This document shows positions 1 through 6,978 of a DNA stretch of 11,536 nt, piece after piece (position 1 is the stretch's first letter; the number at the start of each line of letters is the position of its first letter). The position numbers and the translations under genes were made by a program. Under the pieces are notes generated by a model, which did not search any database, was not told where the DNA came from, and saw only the letters and a list, made by a program, of their open reading frames with translations. Where the stretch lies: the NCBI GenBank assembly GCA_027069385.1, contig JALXER010000076.1, forward strand, positions 13,929-25,464, given 5' to 3'. Origin of the DNA: Paracoccaceae bacterium. GTDB taxonomy: Bacteria > Pseudomonadota > Alphaproteobacteria > Rhodobacterales > Rhodobacteraceae.

Positions 1-113
1 CGTTTGATCCGGTGGCCCAGATAGATCAGCGCCCGTTTCCAACCGGTACGGGGCAACACCCATTCGCGCATACGGCGCAGCAAAGGCAGCTTGTCGCGGC
101 GTTTAAAAACCAT
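1..113 (-). CDS. DUF2062-type protein, N-terminal fragment
   Basis: Only the first 37 codons (plus two bases) lie in the window; the gene continues past the left edge. The ATG at 113-111 follows a good ribosome binding site (GGGG, five bases upstream) and overlaps the end of rel by 11 bases, which suggests translational coupling. The visible peptide is short and very basic, starting MVFKRRDK and continuing with REWVLPRTGWKRAL. This Arg/Trp-rich start followed by an HRI segment resembles the N-terminus of DUF2062 proteins, small membrane proteins of unknown function often found directly after rel in Rhodobacterales. The family's membrane segments would lie outside the window, so the call rests on the N-terminus and gene position. 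Confidence 0.6.
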   Translation of the reverse strand, partial: MVFKRRDKLPLLRRMREWVLPRTGWKRALIYLGHRIK

Positions 114-2250
114 CTTCACCCCGATTCGCCGCGTTTTGTATCTGCCGATAGCGTTCAACGGCAGCGATATCGGTATCGGCCTCGATGGCGGTCCGGATAT
201 TGGACATGTGTTCAATATCGCGCACCATCAGATCAACTTTCATACGATAGAAATCAGGCTTCCGGTCGGTGAACGTGATGTCAACGATGTTGGAGCGATG
301 CTCGCCAATCAAGGTGCAAATCCGGCCCAGCACCCCCGCATCGTTAACCATTGTGATCACAAGCGATGTCTGGTTGCAGGCCCGCCCCGATTCAGGGGTC
401 CAGCGCAGATCCATCCAGTCGCCGGTCTCATCGTCGAATTCTTCGAGAGTCGGGCAGTCGATTGCGTGAATCATCACGCCTTTGCCTCGTTCGATAATCC
501 CGACGATCCGCTCTCCGGGAACAGGTGTGCAGCAGGGGGCGGAAATCGCGCTTTGGTCGGGGCGCAAGCCGATCACCCGTGCCGAATCAGGCAGCGGCGC
601 GGTTTCCACCTCTTCCTTGACCAGTTCAGGATAAAGCGCGCGCACCAGCTCATTGCCGGTAATTTCGGCCGCACCAATCTGTTTCAGCAACTCGTCGCCC
701 GATTTGACCATTAACAGCTTTGCCGCGGTTTCTATCGCCTTGTCGGTGGCCTTTTTGCCGATACGTTCCAGTGAAACACGGGCGATTTCTCGGCCCAGCC
801 GAATATGCGCCTCGCGGTGTTCGTCACGAATGTAACGCCGGATGGCCGACTTGGCGCGGCCGGTCACCACCATTTCTTCCCAGCTTGATTGCGGCCGCTG
901 CCCTTCAGCCCGGATGATTGATACCGACTGGCCATTGCGCAGCCGCGTCCATAGCGGCACGCGCTTGCCGTCAACCTTTGCCCCGACACAACTGTCGCCG
1001 ATACGGGTATGGATGGCATAGGCGAAATCGATCGGGGTCGCGCCGCGCGGCAGCTTGATCACCTCTCCTTTGGGAGTGAAACAGAACACCTGATCGGTGA
1101 ACATTTCCAGCTTGACGTGCTCAAGAAAATCATCGGGAGCTTCGCTGGCTTCGAAACGCTCGGCCAGCGAGCGCAACCAGCGAAACGGATCAACCGCAAA
1201 GGGGTTTTGCACCCGTTCACCGTCGCGATAGGACCAGTGTGCGGCGACGCCGGATTCGGCCACCTGATGCATTTCAGCGGTGCGAATCTGGATCTCTACG
1301 CGCTTGGCACTGCGGCCCGACACGGTGGTCTGTATCGACCGGTAACCGTTTGATTTCGGTTGCGAAATATAGTCTTTAAAGCGCCCGGGCACCGCCGCCC
1401 AGCGCTGATGCACCGCCCCCAGCGCGCTATAGGCATCATGCACGTTTTCGGTGATAATCCGGAACCCGTAAATATCGGACAGCCGGTTGAAACCCTCTTT
1501 TCGCTCCTGCATTTTACGCCAGATCGAATAGGGCCGCTTTTCTCGCCCGGTCACCCGCCCCTCTACCCCCTCTTTTAGCAAGGCGGTGCGAATATCCTCG
1601 GTAATGCGCGGAATCAGGTCGCCGGTTTCGGCACGCAGATTGATGAACCGTCGCATGATAGAGTTGCGCGCCTCGGGGTTGAGTACCCGGAAACACAGGT
1701 CTTCCAGCTCCTCGCGGATATACTGCATCCCCATGCGACCGGCCAGCGGAGCGTAAATCTCCATGGTTTCATGGGCTTTTTTCTTTTGTTTTTCGGGGTC
1801 CATCGATTTGATGGTGCGCATATTGTGCAGCCGGTCGGCCAGCTTGACCAACAGCACCCGCAAATCCTTGGACATGGCCATCAGCAGCTTGCGAAAATTT
1901 TCGGCCTGCTGGGTTTCGACCGAGGACAGCTCCAGATTGGTCAGCTTGGTCACGCCATCGACCAGATGGGCAATCTCGGGGGTAAAGGTTCGGGATATCT
2001 CGGAAAAAGTCGCCTTGGTATCCTCGATCGTATCATGGAGTAGCGCCGTTACGATAGTGGCATCGTCCAGCCGGACTTCGGTCAGCAGCGCCGCCACTTC
2101 TACCGGATGGGTGAAATACGGCTCGCCCGACTTGCGAAACTGCCCTTCATGCGCGGCTTGGCCGAACGCATACGCACGACGGATCAGGTCGGCGTCGGTG
2201 TGCGGGTTATAGGTGCGAACCCGACCGATCAGATCATCTACAGCGATCAT
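103..2250 (-). CDS. rel: Bifunctional (p)ppGpp synthetase/hydrolase (Rel/SpoT type)
   Basis: Makes and degrades the alarmone (p)ppGpp in the stringent response; the 715-residue length is normal for a long RSH protein. The N-terminal HD hydrolase domain (about residues 25-180) keeps FTHP (H48), the HDxxED motif (H72-D73, E76-D77) and LADRLHNMR (D139), so hydrolysis is probably active. The synthetase domain (about 230-345) has GREKRPYSIWRKM, D259 in SDIYGFR and E319 in VEIQIRT. A TGS domain spans about 387-447, a C573-C574/H595/C599 zinc-finger-like region follows, and an ACT domain lies at about 628-700. One oddity is residue 307 in the G-loop (NGYRSIQTTV), where family members I recall have His. 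The ATG at 2250 has AGAGAGG upstream. rpoZ ends 21 bases before it and a DUF2062 gene overlaps its end, so this looks like one operon. It is the only RSH gene visible here, and the intact HD motif argues for a bifunctional rather than a RelA-type enzyme. Confidence 0.95.
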   Translation of the reverse strand: MIAVDDLIGRVRTYNPHTDADLIRRAYAFGQAAHEGQFRKSGEPYFTHPVEVAALLTEVRLDDATIVTALLHDTIEDTKATFSEISRTFTPEIAHLVDGVTKLTNLELSSVETQQAENFRKLLMAMSKDLRVLLVKLADRLHNMRTIKSMDPEKQKKKAHETMEIYAPLAGRMGMQYIREELEDLCFRVLNPEARNSIMRRFINLRAETGDLIPRITEDIRTALLKEGVEGRVTGREKRPYSIWRKMQERKEGFNRLSDIYGFRIITENVHDAYSALGAVHQRWAAVPGRFKDYISQPKSNGYRSIQTTVSGRSAKRVEIQIRTAEMHQVAESGVAAHWSYRDGERVQNPFAVDPFRWLRSLAERFEASEAPDDFLEHVKLEMFTDQVFCFTPKGEVIKLPRGATPIDFAYAIHTRIGDSCVGAKVDGKRVPLWTRLRNGQSVSIIRAEGQRPQSSWEEMVVTGRAKSAIRRYIRDEHREAHIRLGREIARVSLERIGKKATDKAIETAAKLLMVKSGDELLKQIGAAEITGNELVRALYPELVKEEVETAPLPDSARVIGLRPDQSAISAPCCTPVPGERIVGIIERGKGVMIHAIDCPTLEEFDDETGDWMDLRWTPESGRACNQTSLVITMVNDAGVLGRICTLIGEHRSNIVDITFTDRKPDFYRMKVDLMVRDIEHMSNIRTAIEADTDIAAVERYRQIQNAANRGEDGF

Positions 2251-2271
2251 CGGTTGGCCTCTCTTTGCCGG

Positions 2272-2625
2272 TCAGCTGCGGGACTGTGCTTCCATCAGGG
2301 CGCGCAGCATCTTTTCCTCGGACATATCGTCGTCGGGCAGATCGGGTTTTTCGGCTTCCATCAGTTGAGGCATCGAATCCTCTTCCGGTTCGTCAACCTC
2401 GTTCTGGCTTTGCAAATCGGAAATAGCTGATTCGCGCAACTCCTCGGCCCCCAAGGTTTCGTCGGCGATTTCGCGCAGCGCAACCACGGGATTTTTGTCA
2501 TTATCGCGCTCGACGGTCATCTCGGCACCGGCGGATAGCTGTCGCGCCCGATGCGCGGCCAGAATCACCAGTTCAAACCGGCTGGGAATTTTGTCGATAC
2601 AGTCTTCAACGGTTACGCGGGCCAT
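2272..2625 (-). CDS. rpoZ: DNA-directed RNA polymerase subunit omega
   Basis: Small subunit that binds the beta-prime subunit of RNA polymerase and helps its folding; in many proteobacteria it also forms part of a ppGpp site. The protein is 117 residues and starts MARVTVEDCIDKIPSRFELV, the conserved omega N-terminus, followed by the helix ILAAHRARQLSAGA and then NPVVALREIADE. I chose the ATG at 2625 over longer upstream reading because the family begins there and GGAG sits eight bases before it. The C-terminal third (about 77-105) is rich in Asp and Glu and looks disordered, making the protein longer than the E. coli subunit (about 90 residues). It lies 21 bases upstream of rel in the same direction, a pairing also seen as rpoZ-spoT in E. 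coli. Confidence 0.95.
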   Translation of the reverse strand: MARVTVEDCIDKIPSRFELVILAAHRARQLSAGAEMTVERDNDKNPVVALREIADETLGAEELRESAISDLQSQNEVDEPEEDSMPQLMEAEKPDLPDDDMSEEKMLRALMEAQSRS

Positions 2626-2711
2626 GCGCCAAGCTCCAGATTTTGGACAAGAGAGAGTCGGTATGTAGACGGCATAAGCCCGAAACACAAGGGCTGGATG
2701 GAACAATTTAC
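2626..2711 (-). promoter_or_regulatory. folK-rpoZ gap: weak promoter candidate and small hairpin
   Basis: This 86-base gap precedes rpoZ. On the minus strand there is TTGTGT (2690-2685), a 17-base spacer, then TACATA (2667-2662), about 37 bases before the rpoZ ATG. Each hexamer matches the sigma-70 consensus at only three of six positions, so this is a weak candidate. A five-base-pair inverted repeat (AGCCC at 2677-2681, GGGCT at 2691-2695, nine-base loop) overlaps the -35 element. It has no T-run, so I do not call it a terminator. rpoZ may equally be transcribed from folK. Confidence 0.25.
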
Positions 2712-3302
2712 CTATAATTTCCACACGCTTTGTTGAAGATCGGCCGGCAGGCGCGCCAAAAGTGCCTTTGCCGTCAGACCATTGACCGGATGCACCCAGT
2801 CTGGCGAGATTTCGCATAACGGAACCAGCACAAACGCCCGGTCGGCAAGGCGCGGATGCGGCAGGATCAATTGTTCGGGGGTTTGTTGCTGTTGCGGCCC
2901 GATATCCAGCCGGTTCCAATGGTGATAGGTCTCAAGATCGGGCAAAACCAGATCTTCATAGGCCAGCAGGTCCAGATCACAGGTGCGCGCGCCCCATCTT
3001 TGGGTGCGTTCACGCCCCAAAGTTTGCTCGACCCGGTGCAGCGCTGCCAACAGATCAACGGGGGGCAAATCTGTGCTGAATCCTGCCACCGCGTTAACAA
3101 AATCCGGCCCCGATCCGGCCGGATAGGCTTCCGAGCCGTACCAACTGCTTTGAACCTCGCAATAAATTGATTCGGCCTCAAGTAGCGAAAAAACCTTTTG
3201 TAACAGGCCGATAGGGCCAAGATTTCCGTAATTCCGGTTTGATCCAAGCGCAATAAATCCATTTCTTGACGTTTTGGTCAATTTATGAGGTTGAACTATC
3301 AT
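2712..3302 (-). CDS. folK: 2-amino-4-hydroxy-6-hydroxymethyldihydropteridine pyrophosphokinase
   Basis: Transfers pyrophosphate from ATP to 6-hydroxymethyl-7,8-dihydropterin in folate synthesis. The 196-residue protein shows the family landmarks in order: FIALGSN (residues 16-22), PDFVNAVAGF (66-75), the signature RWGARTCDLDLL (102-113) with the Mg-binding pair D109 and D111, and LPHPRLADRAFVLVPL (147-162). A roughly 20-residue stretch with a Gln run (QQQQ, 137-140) between the last two motifs makes it longer than the E. coli enzyme (about 159 residues). The ATG at 3302 gives a 15-residue tail before the core and has GGAA upstream; no closer in-frame ATG or GTG is present, though a TTG at codon 8 is possible. 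It is the first gene of the leftward run folK-rpoZ-rel. Confidence 0.93.
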   Translation of the reverse strand: MIVQPHKLTKTSRNGFIALGSNRNYGNLGPIGLLQKVFSLLEAESIYCEVQSSWYGSEAYPAGSGPDFVNAVAGFSTDLPPVDLLAALHRVEQTLGRERTQRWGARTCDLDLLAYEDLVLPDLETYHHWNRLDIGPQQQQTPEQLILPHPRLADRAFVLVPLCEISPDWVHPVNGLTAKALLARLPADLQQSVWKL

Positions 3303-3399
3303 AATTTCCGACTATTTTAGACGCGATGTTATTGTGCCAGAACGGTGTGTATGACCGAACCCCTGCACAAGCAAGTAATAAGCCAAAAAGGTGATTGAA
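3303..3399. promoter_or_regulatory. Divergent intergenic region, folK / NYN operon
   Basis: The only place where promoters for both the leftward folK run and the rightward NYN-ispH-DUF3429-rnhA operon can lie. It is visibly AT-richer than the flanking genes. Toward folK there is a TAAAAT box (five of six matches to a -10), but it sits only 11 bases from the ATG, which would give an almost leaderless mRNA, and no good -35 is spaced to it. Toward the NYN gene, AAGG (3388-3391) is the ribosome binding site. I see no convincing full promoter by eye. Confidence 0.4.
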
Positions 3400-3969
3400 A
3401 TGTTTTATCGTGACGAGCGGCTTGCGCTGTTCATTGATGGGTCAAATCTTTATGCTGCTGCCAAGGCGCTTGGCTTCGATATCGATTACAAACTTTTGCG
3501 GACAGAATTCATGCGGCGCGGCAAGCTGCTGCGCGCCTTTTACTATACTGCCCTGCTGGAGAATGAAGAATACTCCCCGATTCGACCGCTGGTCGATTGG
3601 CTAAACTATAACGGTTACAATATGGTAACCAAGCCTGCCAAAGAATTTACCGATTCGATGGGGCGGCGTAAAATCAAGGGCAATATGGATATCGAACTTG
3701 CCGTGGATGCGATGGAACTGGCCCCGCATGTGGATCACATGGTCATTTTCTCGGGTGACGGAGATTTCCGGCCCGTGGTGGCCTATTTGCAGCGTCAGGG
3801 TGTGCGGGTCTCGGTGGTTTCGACAATTCGTTCCAGCCCACCGATGATCGCCGACGAATTGCGCCGCCAATGTGATAATTTTATCGAACTGGATGACCTG
3901 CGCGACGTCATCGGCCGCCCGCCACGTCCCGAACCTGCTGACGGTTATGGGCTTGAGGATGACGAATAG
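3400..3969 (+). CDS. LabA/DUF88-type NYN domain protein, putative RNase
   Basis: A 189-residue PIN-like NYN-domain protein, a family predicted to be metal-dependent ribonucleases acting on structured or non-coding RNA. The expected acidic positions are present: LFIDGSN (D13, N16), GNMDIELAVDAM (D97, D103) and FSGDGDFRPVV (D120, D122), followed by GVRVSVVSTIRSSPPMIADELRRQCDNFI, as in the LabA subgroup, given here in two parts: GVRVSVVSTIRS (134-145) and PPMIADELRRQ (147-157). The last 17 residues are acidic and proline-rich. I chose ATG 3400 because MFYRDERLALFIDGSN is the usual start of rhodobacterial members and AAGG lies eight bases upstream; an in-frame GTG at 3391 would add three residues. 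Its end overlaps ispH by 11 bases, so the two are probably coupled. The RNA target is unknown. Confidence 0.85.
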   Translation: MFYRDERLALFIDGSNLYAAAKALGFDIDYKLLRTEFMRRGKLLRAFYYTALLENEEYSPIRPLVDWLNYNGYNMVTKPAKEFTDSMGRRKIKGNMDIELAVDAMELAPHVDHMVIFSGDGDFRPVVAYLQRQGVRVSVVSTIRSSPPMIADELRRQCDNFIELDDLRDVIGRPPRPEPADGYGLEDDE

Positions 3970-4918
3970 CGCCAAGCCGGAACTGACGATCTATCTGGCC
4001 GCCCCAAGGGGATTTTGTGCCGGAGTCGACCGTGCGATTAAAACCGTCGAACTGGCCATCAGGAAATGGGGCGCGCCGGTATATGTGCGCCATGAAATTG
4101 TGCACAACAAGTATGTGGTCGATGATCTTCGCGCGCAAGGTGCTGTTTTTGTAGAAGAATTATCCGATTGCCCCGATGACCGCCCGGTCATTTTTTCTGC
4201 GCATGGTGTGGCAAAATCGGTTCCGGCAGCGGCAGAAGCGCGCGAAATGCTATTTGTTGATGCGACCTGCCCGCTGGTTTCCAAGGTCCATATCGAGGCC
4301 GAGCGTCATTATGGCAACGGCTTGCAAATGATCATGATCGGCCATCGCGGCCACCCCGAAACCGTTGGTACCATGGGGCAGTTGCCTGACGGGGCGGTGC
4401 TGTTGGTCGAAACCGTTGAGGATGTGGCCTCGGTCTCGCCCGATGATCCCGGTCGCCTTGCATTCATTACCCAGACCACCCTTAGTGTTGATGACGCCGC
4501 CGATATTATCGCGGCCCTCAAAGCCCGGTTTCCCGCCATTATCGGCCCCCGAAAAGAAGATATCTGCTATGCCACCACCAACCGGCAGGCAGCAGTGCGC
4601 AAGATCGCGCCGCAAATCGACGCGCTGTTGGTGATCGGCGCTCCGAACTCCTCCAACTCGCGTCGTCTGGTCGAAGTCGGGCAAAATGCCGGCTGTGTGT
4701 ATTCGCAACTCGTTCAACGTTCAACCGATATTGACTGGCGTAGTCTGGACAGTATCAGGAGTGTGGGGATTACCGCGGGGGCCTCTGCTCCCGAAGTGTT
4801 GATCGAAGAAGTGTTGGAGGCATTTGCCCGCCGGTATAATACAACGGTCAAAACCGTTAAAACCGCCACCGAGAATATCTCGTTCAAGGTGCCCAGAATT
4901 TTGCGAGAAACCCTATGA
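3959..4918 (+). CDS. ispH: 4-hydroxy-3-methylbut-2-enyl diphosphate reductase
   Basis: Last enzyme of the MEP pathway: reduces HMBPP to IPP and DMAPP using a [4Fe-4S] cluster. The 319-residue protein has all three cluster cysteines: C20 in APRGFCAGVDRA, C104 in VDATCPLVSKVH and C203 in DICYATTNRQ. Substrate-site residues are also present: H49 in EIVHN, IGHRGHPE (H132, E134), APNSSNSRRL and TAGASAPE. The ATG at 3959 lies inside the end of the NYN gene (11-base overlap). Its spacing from GAGG is too short for a normal binding site, so start by re-initiation is likely. An in-frame ATG at 3947 would add four residues and cannot be excluded. It overlaps the next gene by four bases (ATGA). Confidence 0.96.
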   Translation: MTNSAKPELTIYLAAPRGFCAGVDRAIKTVELAIRKWGAPVYVRHEIVHNKYVVDDLRAQGAVFVEELSDCPDDRPVIFSAHGVAKSVPAAAEAREMLFVDATCPLVSKVHIEAERHYGNGLQMIMIGHRGHPETVGTMGQLPDGAVLLVETVEDVASVSPDDPGRLAFITQTTLSVDDAADIIAALKARFPAIIGPRKEDICYATTNRQAAVRKIAPQIDALLVIGAPNSSNSRRLVEVGQNAGCVYSQLVQRSTDIDWRSLDSIRSVGITAGASAPEVLIEEVLEAFARRYNTTVKTVKTATENISFKVPRILRETL

Positions 4919-5337
4919 AACCCGTTCCGTTTATCCCCGCGCTGTTTGGCATCGTCCTGATTTTGCCCTTTATTTACACGACCGGCACGCTGCTGGACCT
5001 GTTCATGCCGCCTCGGGCATTTTGGGCAGCGCCCTTCCCTATTCTCAACAGTTACGGCGCCATTTTTCTTGCGCTGATTGGCGGGGCCTATTGGGGGTTT
5101 GTGGCCAAAAAGGCCAATCTGGTGGATATCATCGCCGCGCTGATCCCGCCCTTTGCGGCGCTTGTGGCGTCGCTGACCCCGAATCCGGTACTTGGCTATG
5201 CCGTTGGCATTGCAGCAATGCTAGTGCTCGACCTTTACTTTGTGTCGCGCAGGGTCGCCCCGTCATGGTGGCTGTCGTTTCGCATCTATACCGGCATCAT
5301 CGCGATTGGCGCGCTGGTCTATGCCTATTATGCCTAA
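4915..5337 (+). CDS. DUF3429-type integral membrane protein
   Basis: A 140-residue hydrophobic protein with five likely membrane segments at about residues 7-29, 45-63, 68-87, 91-110 and 118-139. The central motif SYGAIFLALIGGAYWGF (46-62) followed by a positively charged AKKA, and the late APSWWLSFRIY (115-125), match the pattern I know for DUF3429 proteins. No function is established for that family. The start ATG overlaps the ispH stop as ATGA, and its own stop overlaps rnhA by eight bases, so it is locked between the two. Nothing in it suggests an enzyme active site. The family assignment is from recalled motif similarity only. Confidence 0.7.
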   Translation: MKPVPFIPALFGIVLILPFIYTTGTLLDLFMPPRAFWAAPFPILNSYGAIFLALIGGAYWGFVAKKANLVDIIAALIPPFAALVASLTPNPVLGYAVGIAAMLVLDLYFVSRRVAPSWWLSFRIYTGIIAIGALVYAYYA

Positions 5338-5788
5338 GCTTCTGGCCTATACCGACGGGGCCTGTTCGGGCAATCCCGGCCCGGGCGGCTGGGGGGCATT
5401 GCTGCAGGCGGTGAAAGATGGTTCAACGTTAAAGGAACGTGAGCTTTGCGGCGGCGAGGCCGATACCACCAATAACCGGATGGAGTTGAGCGCGGCAATC
5501 AACGTGCTGACCACACTAGAGCGCCCGTCAACCATCACCATTGTTACCGATAGCAGCTATGTCAAAGACGGGATCACCAAGTGGATTCATGGCTGGAAAC
5601 GCAACGGATGGCGGACCGCCGCCAAGAAGCCGGTCAAGAACGAGGATCTGTGGCGCGCGCTCGATCAGGCGTTGGAACGGCACACGGTTACATGGGAATG
5701 GGTCAAGGGTCATGCGGGTCACGAAGAAAACGAGCGCGCCGATGAACTGGCGCGCCAAGGCATGGCCCCATTCAAGGAAAACCGTTAG
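5330..5788 (+). CDS. rnhA: Ribonuclease HI
   Basis: Degrades the RNA strand of RNA-DNA hybrids such as R-loops and replication primers. The 152-residue length equals the usual bacterial RNase HI. All catalytic residues are visible: D9 in YTDGACSGNPGPGG, E52 in NNRMELSA, D74 in IVTDSSYV, H128 in VKGHAGH and D138 in NERADELA. The basic handle region is present (GWKRNGWRTAAKKPVKN, 88-104). I chose ATG 5330; an in-frame ATG at 5321 would add three residues and neither has a strong binding site, so coupling to the overlapping upstream gene is likely. It closes the NYN-ispH-DUF3429-rnhA operon. Its stop overlaps the stop of the opposing gene by four bases (TTAG). Confidence 0.97.
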   Translation: MPKLLAYTDGACSGNPGPGGWGALLQAVKDGSTLKERELCGGEADTTNNRMELSAAINVLTTLERPSTITIVTDSSYVKDGITKWIHGWKRNGWRTAAKKPVKNEDLWRALDQALERHTVTWEWVKGHAGHEENERADELARQGMAPFKENR

Positions 5789-6018
5789 TTTTCAAAGAAG
5801 TTCCGGTACAGATAAACCAGTATCATAACCGCAATAATAGCGCCGATCAGCCCTGCGGCCATGCCCATAAGCGCCAGCAATCCGCGCAAAACCAGACCGC
5901 CAACCAAGGCACCGATGATGCCAAGCGCTACCGTCTGGATCACGCCAAGCTCAAGCCGCATCATCCGGGTAGCGATAAAGCCGGCGGCAGCACCAATGAT
6001 GATCAGGTAAAAAACCAT
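5785..6018 (-). CDS. GlsB/YeaQ/YmgE-type small membrane protein
   Basis: A 77-residue protein made almost entirely of three membrane segments (about residues 2-19, 27-50 and 53-71) with the glycine-rich pattern GAAAGFIATRMMR, GIIGALVGGLVLRG and AAGLIGAIIAVM. This is the layout of the transglycosylase-associated/GlsB family (Pfam Transgly_assoc). Members are often called stress-response proteins, but their molecular role is unclear. The start is supported by a strong GGAGGG six bases upstream. It lies 51 bases after fmt on the same strand and may be co-transcribed with def-def-fmt. A TTGACT is present in that gap (minus strand) but no -10 is spaced to it. It meets rnhA tail to tail. Confidence 0.8.
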   Translation of the reverse strand: MVFYLIIIGAAAGFIATRMMRLELGVIQTVALGIIGALVGGLVLRGLLALMGMAAGLIGAIIAVMILVYLYRNFFEN

Positions 6019-6069
6019 ATCGTTCCCTCCTGCATCCTAGATGGGGAGTCAACGGCCGTTTTTAAAGGT

Positions 6070-6975
6070 CTAGTCGAGCAGCGTTCCTTTGAGAACCGCA
6101 AATCCGCGCAAGAAATCCTGCGCACTGGCCGGTGCTTTGCCCGACTTCTGGACCCGGGTTAGACGAATGGCACCGGTTTGGCAGGCAATGGTCAAATTGT
6201 CATTTAACGTTATACCTTTTTCACCTTGCCCCTCGACCACTTCGCAGTTCAGCACCTTGATACGGGTGTCGTTAATCAGGCACCAGGCTCCGGGAAAGGG
6301 CGACAAACCGCGGATATGGGCGCATAGCCGCTCTGCCGGTTGGTTCCATTCGATCCGCGCTTCGGACTTGGCGATCTTGTCGGCATAGGTTGCACCGGTC
6401 TCGGGTTGCGGTGTCGATGCAAAATTACCAGCCTTCAAGACCTCTACAATCATCCGCGCGCCCAGAACGGCCAGCTTGTCATGCAAACTGCCAGCCGTAT
6501 CGTCGGGCATTATTTTCAATGAATTACAATCGATTACTGGTCCGGTATCCAGCCCTTTATCCATCTGCATAATGCAGATACCGGTTTCCTGATCCCCCGC
6601 CATTATCGCACGCTGAATCGGCGCAGCTCCGCGCCAGCGTGGCAACAATGAGGCATGAATATTCAGGCAACCATGCTTGGGCGCATCCAGAACGCGCTGC
6701 GGAACGATCAATCCGTAAGCCACCACCACAGCGATATCCGCCTTGTGGGATTCAAAGCGCTGCAAATCATCTTCGGCCCGAAAGTTTACCGGTGAATGAA
6801 CTGGCAATTCCAAAGACTCCGCCAGCTTTTGCACCGGTGACGGCAGCAGCTTTTTACCCCTTCCGGCCCGACGCGGCGGCTGGGTGTAAACGGCCACAAT
6901 GTCGTGCCCTGCATCGATCAGCGCTTGCAAGGTCGTTGCCGAAAACTCTGGCGTGCCCATAAAAACAACCCGCAT
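6070..6975 (-). CDS. fmt: Methionyl-tRNA formyltransferase
   Basis: Formylates initiator Met-tRNA using 10-formyl-tetrahydrofolate, allowing initiation by fMet. The 301-residue protein starts MRVVFMGTPEFS, has the basic loop PPRRAGRGKKL (33-43) that contacts tRNA, and carries the catalytic trio N105, H107 (LNIHASLLPRWRGAAPIQ) and D143 (MDKGLDTGP). The C-terminal OB-fold domain begins near residue 200 and includes IRGLSPFPGAWC. The start is supported by GGAG seven bases upstream. It follows the def paralogue with a three-base gap, so def, def paralogue and fmt are almost certainly one transcript. There is no sign of truncation. Confidence 0.97.
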   Translation of the reverse strand: MRVVFMGTPEFSATTLQALIDAGHDIVAVYTQPPRRAGRGKKLLPSPVQKLAESLELPVHSPVNFRAEDDLQRFESHKADIAVVVAYGLIVPQRVLDAPKHGCLNIHASLLPRWRGAAPIQRAIMAGDQETGICIMQMDKGLDTGPVIDCNSLKIMPDDTAGSLHDKLAVLGARMIVEVLKAGNFASTPQPETGATYADKIAKSEARIEWNQPAERLCAHIRGLSPFPGAWCLINDTRIKVLNCEVVEGQGEKGITLNDNLTIACQTGAIRLTRVQKSGKAPASAQDFLRGFAVLKGTLLD

Positions 6976-6978
6976 AGC

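Noticed and set aside
91..714. Long plus-strand open frame (207 codons) opposite the 3' part of rel
   Set aside because: The opposite strand encodes the conserved C-terminal part of Rel; the plus-strand peptide is composition-biased (His, Arg, Pro, Asp) and resembles no family I know.
1763..2212. Plus-strand open frame opposite the HD domain of rel
   Set aside because: It is Ser-rich, has no plausible binding site and lies against a highly conserved domain; a shadow frame.
4250..4717. Minus-strand open frame inside ispH
   Set aside because: The plus strand encodes all IspH motifs without a break; the opposite frame shows no family signature.
6050..6066. ACGGCCGT palindrome followed by T-run as terminator after fmt
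   Set aside because: The T-run follows on the plus strand while fmt is on the minus strand, and the palindrome has no loop.
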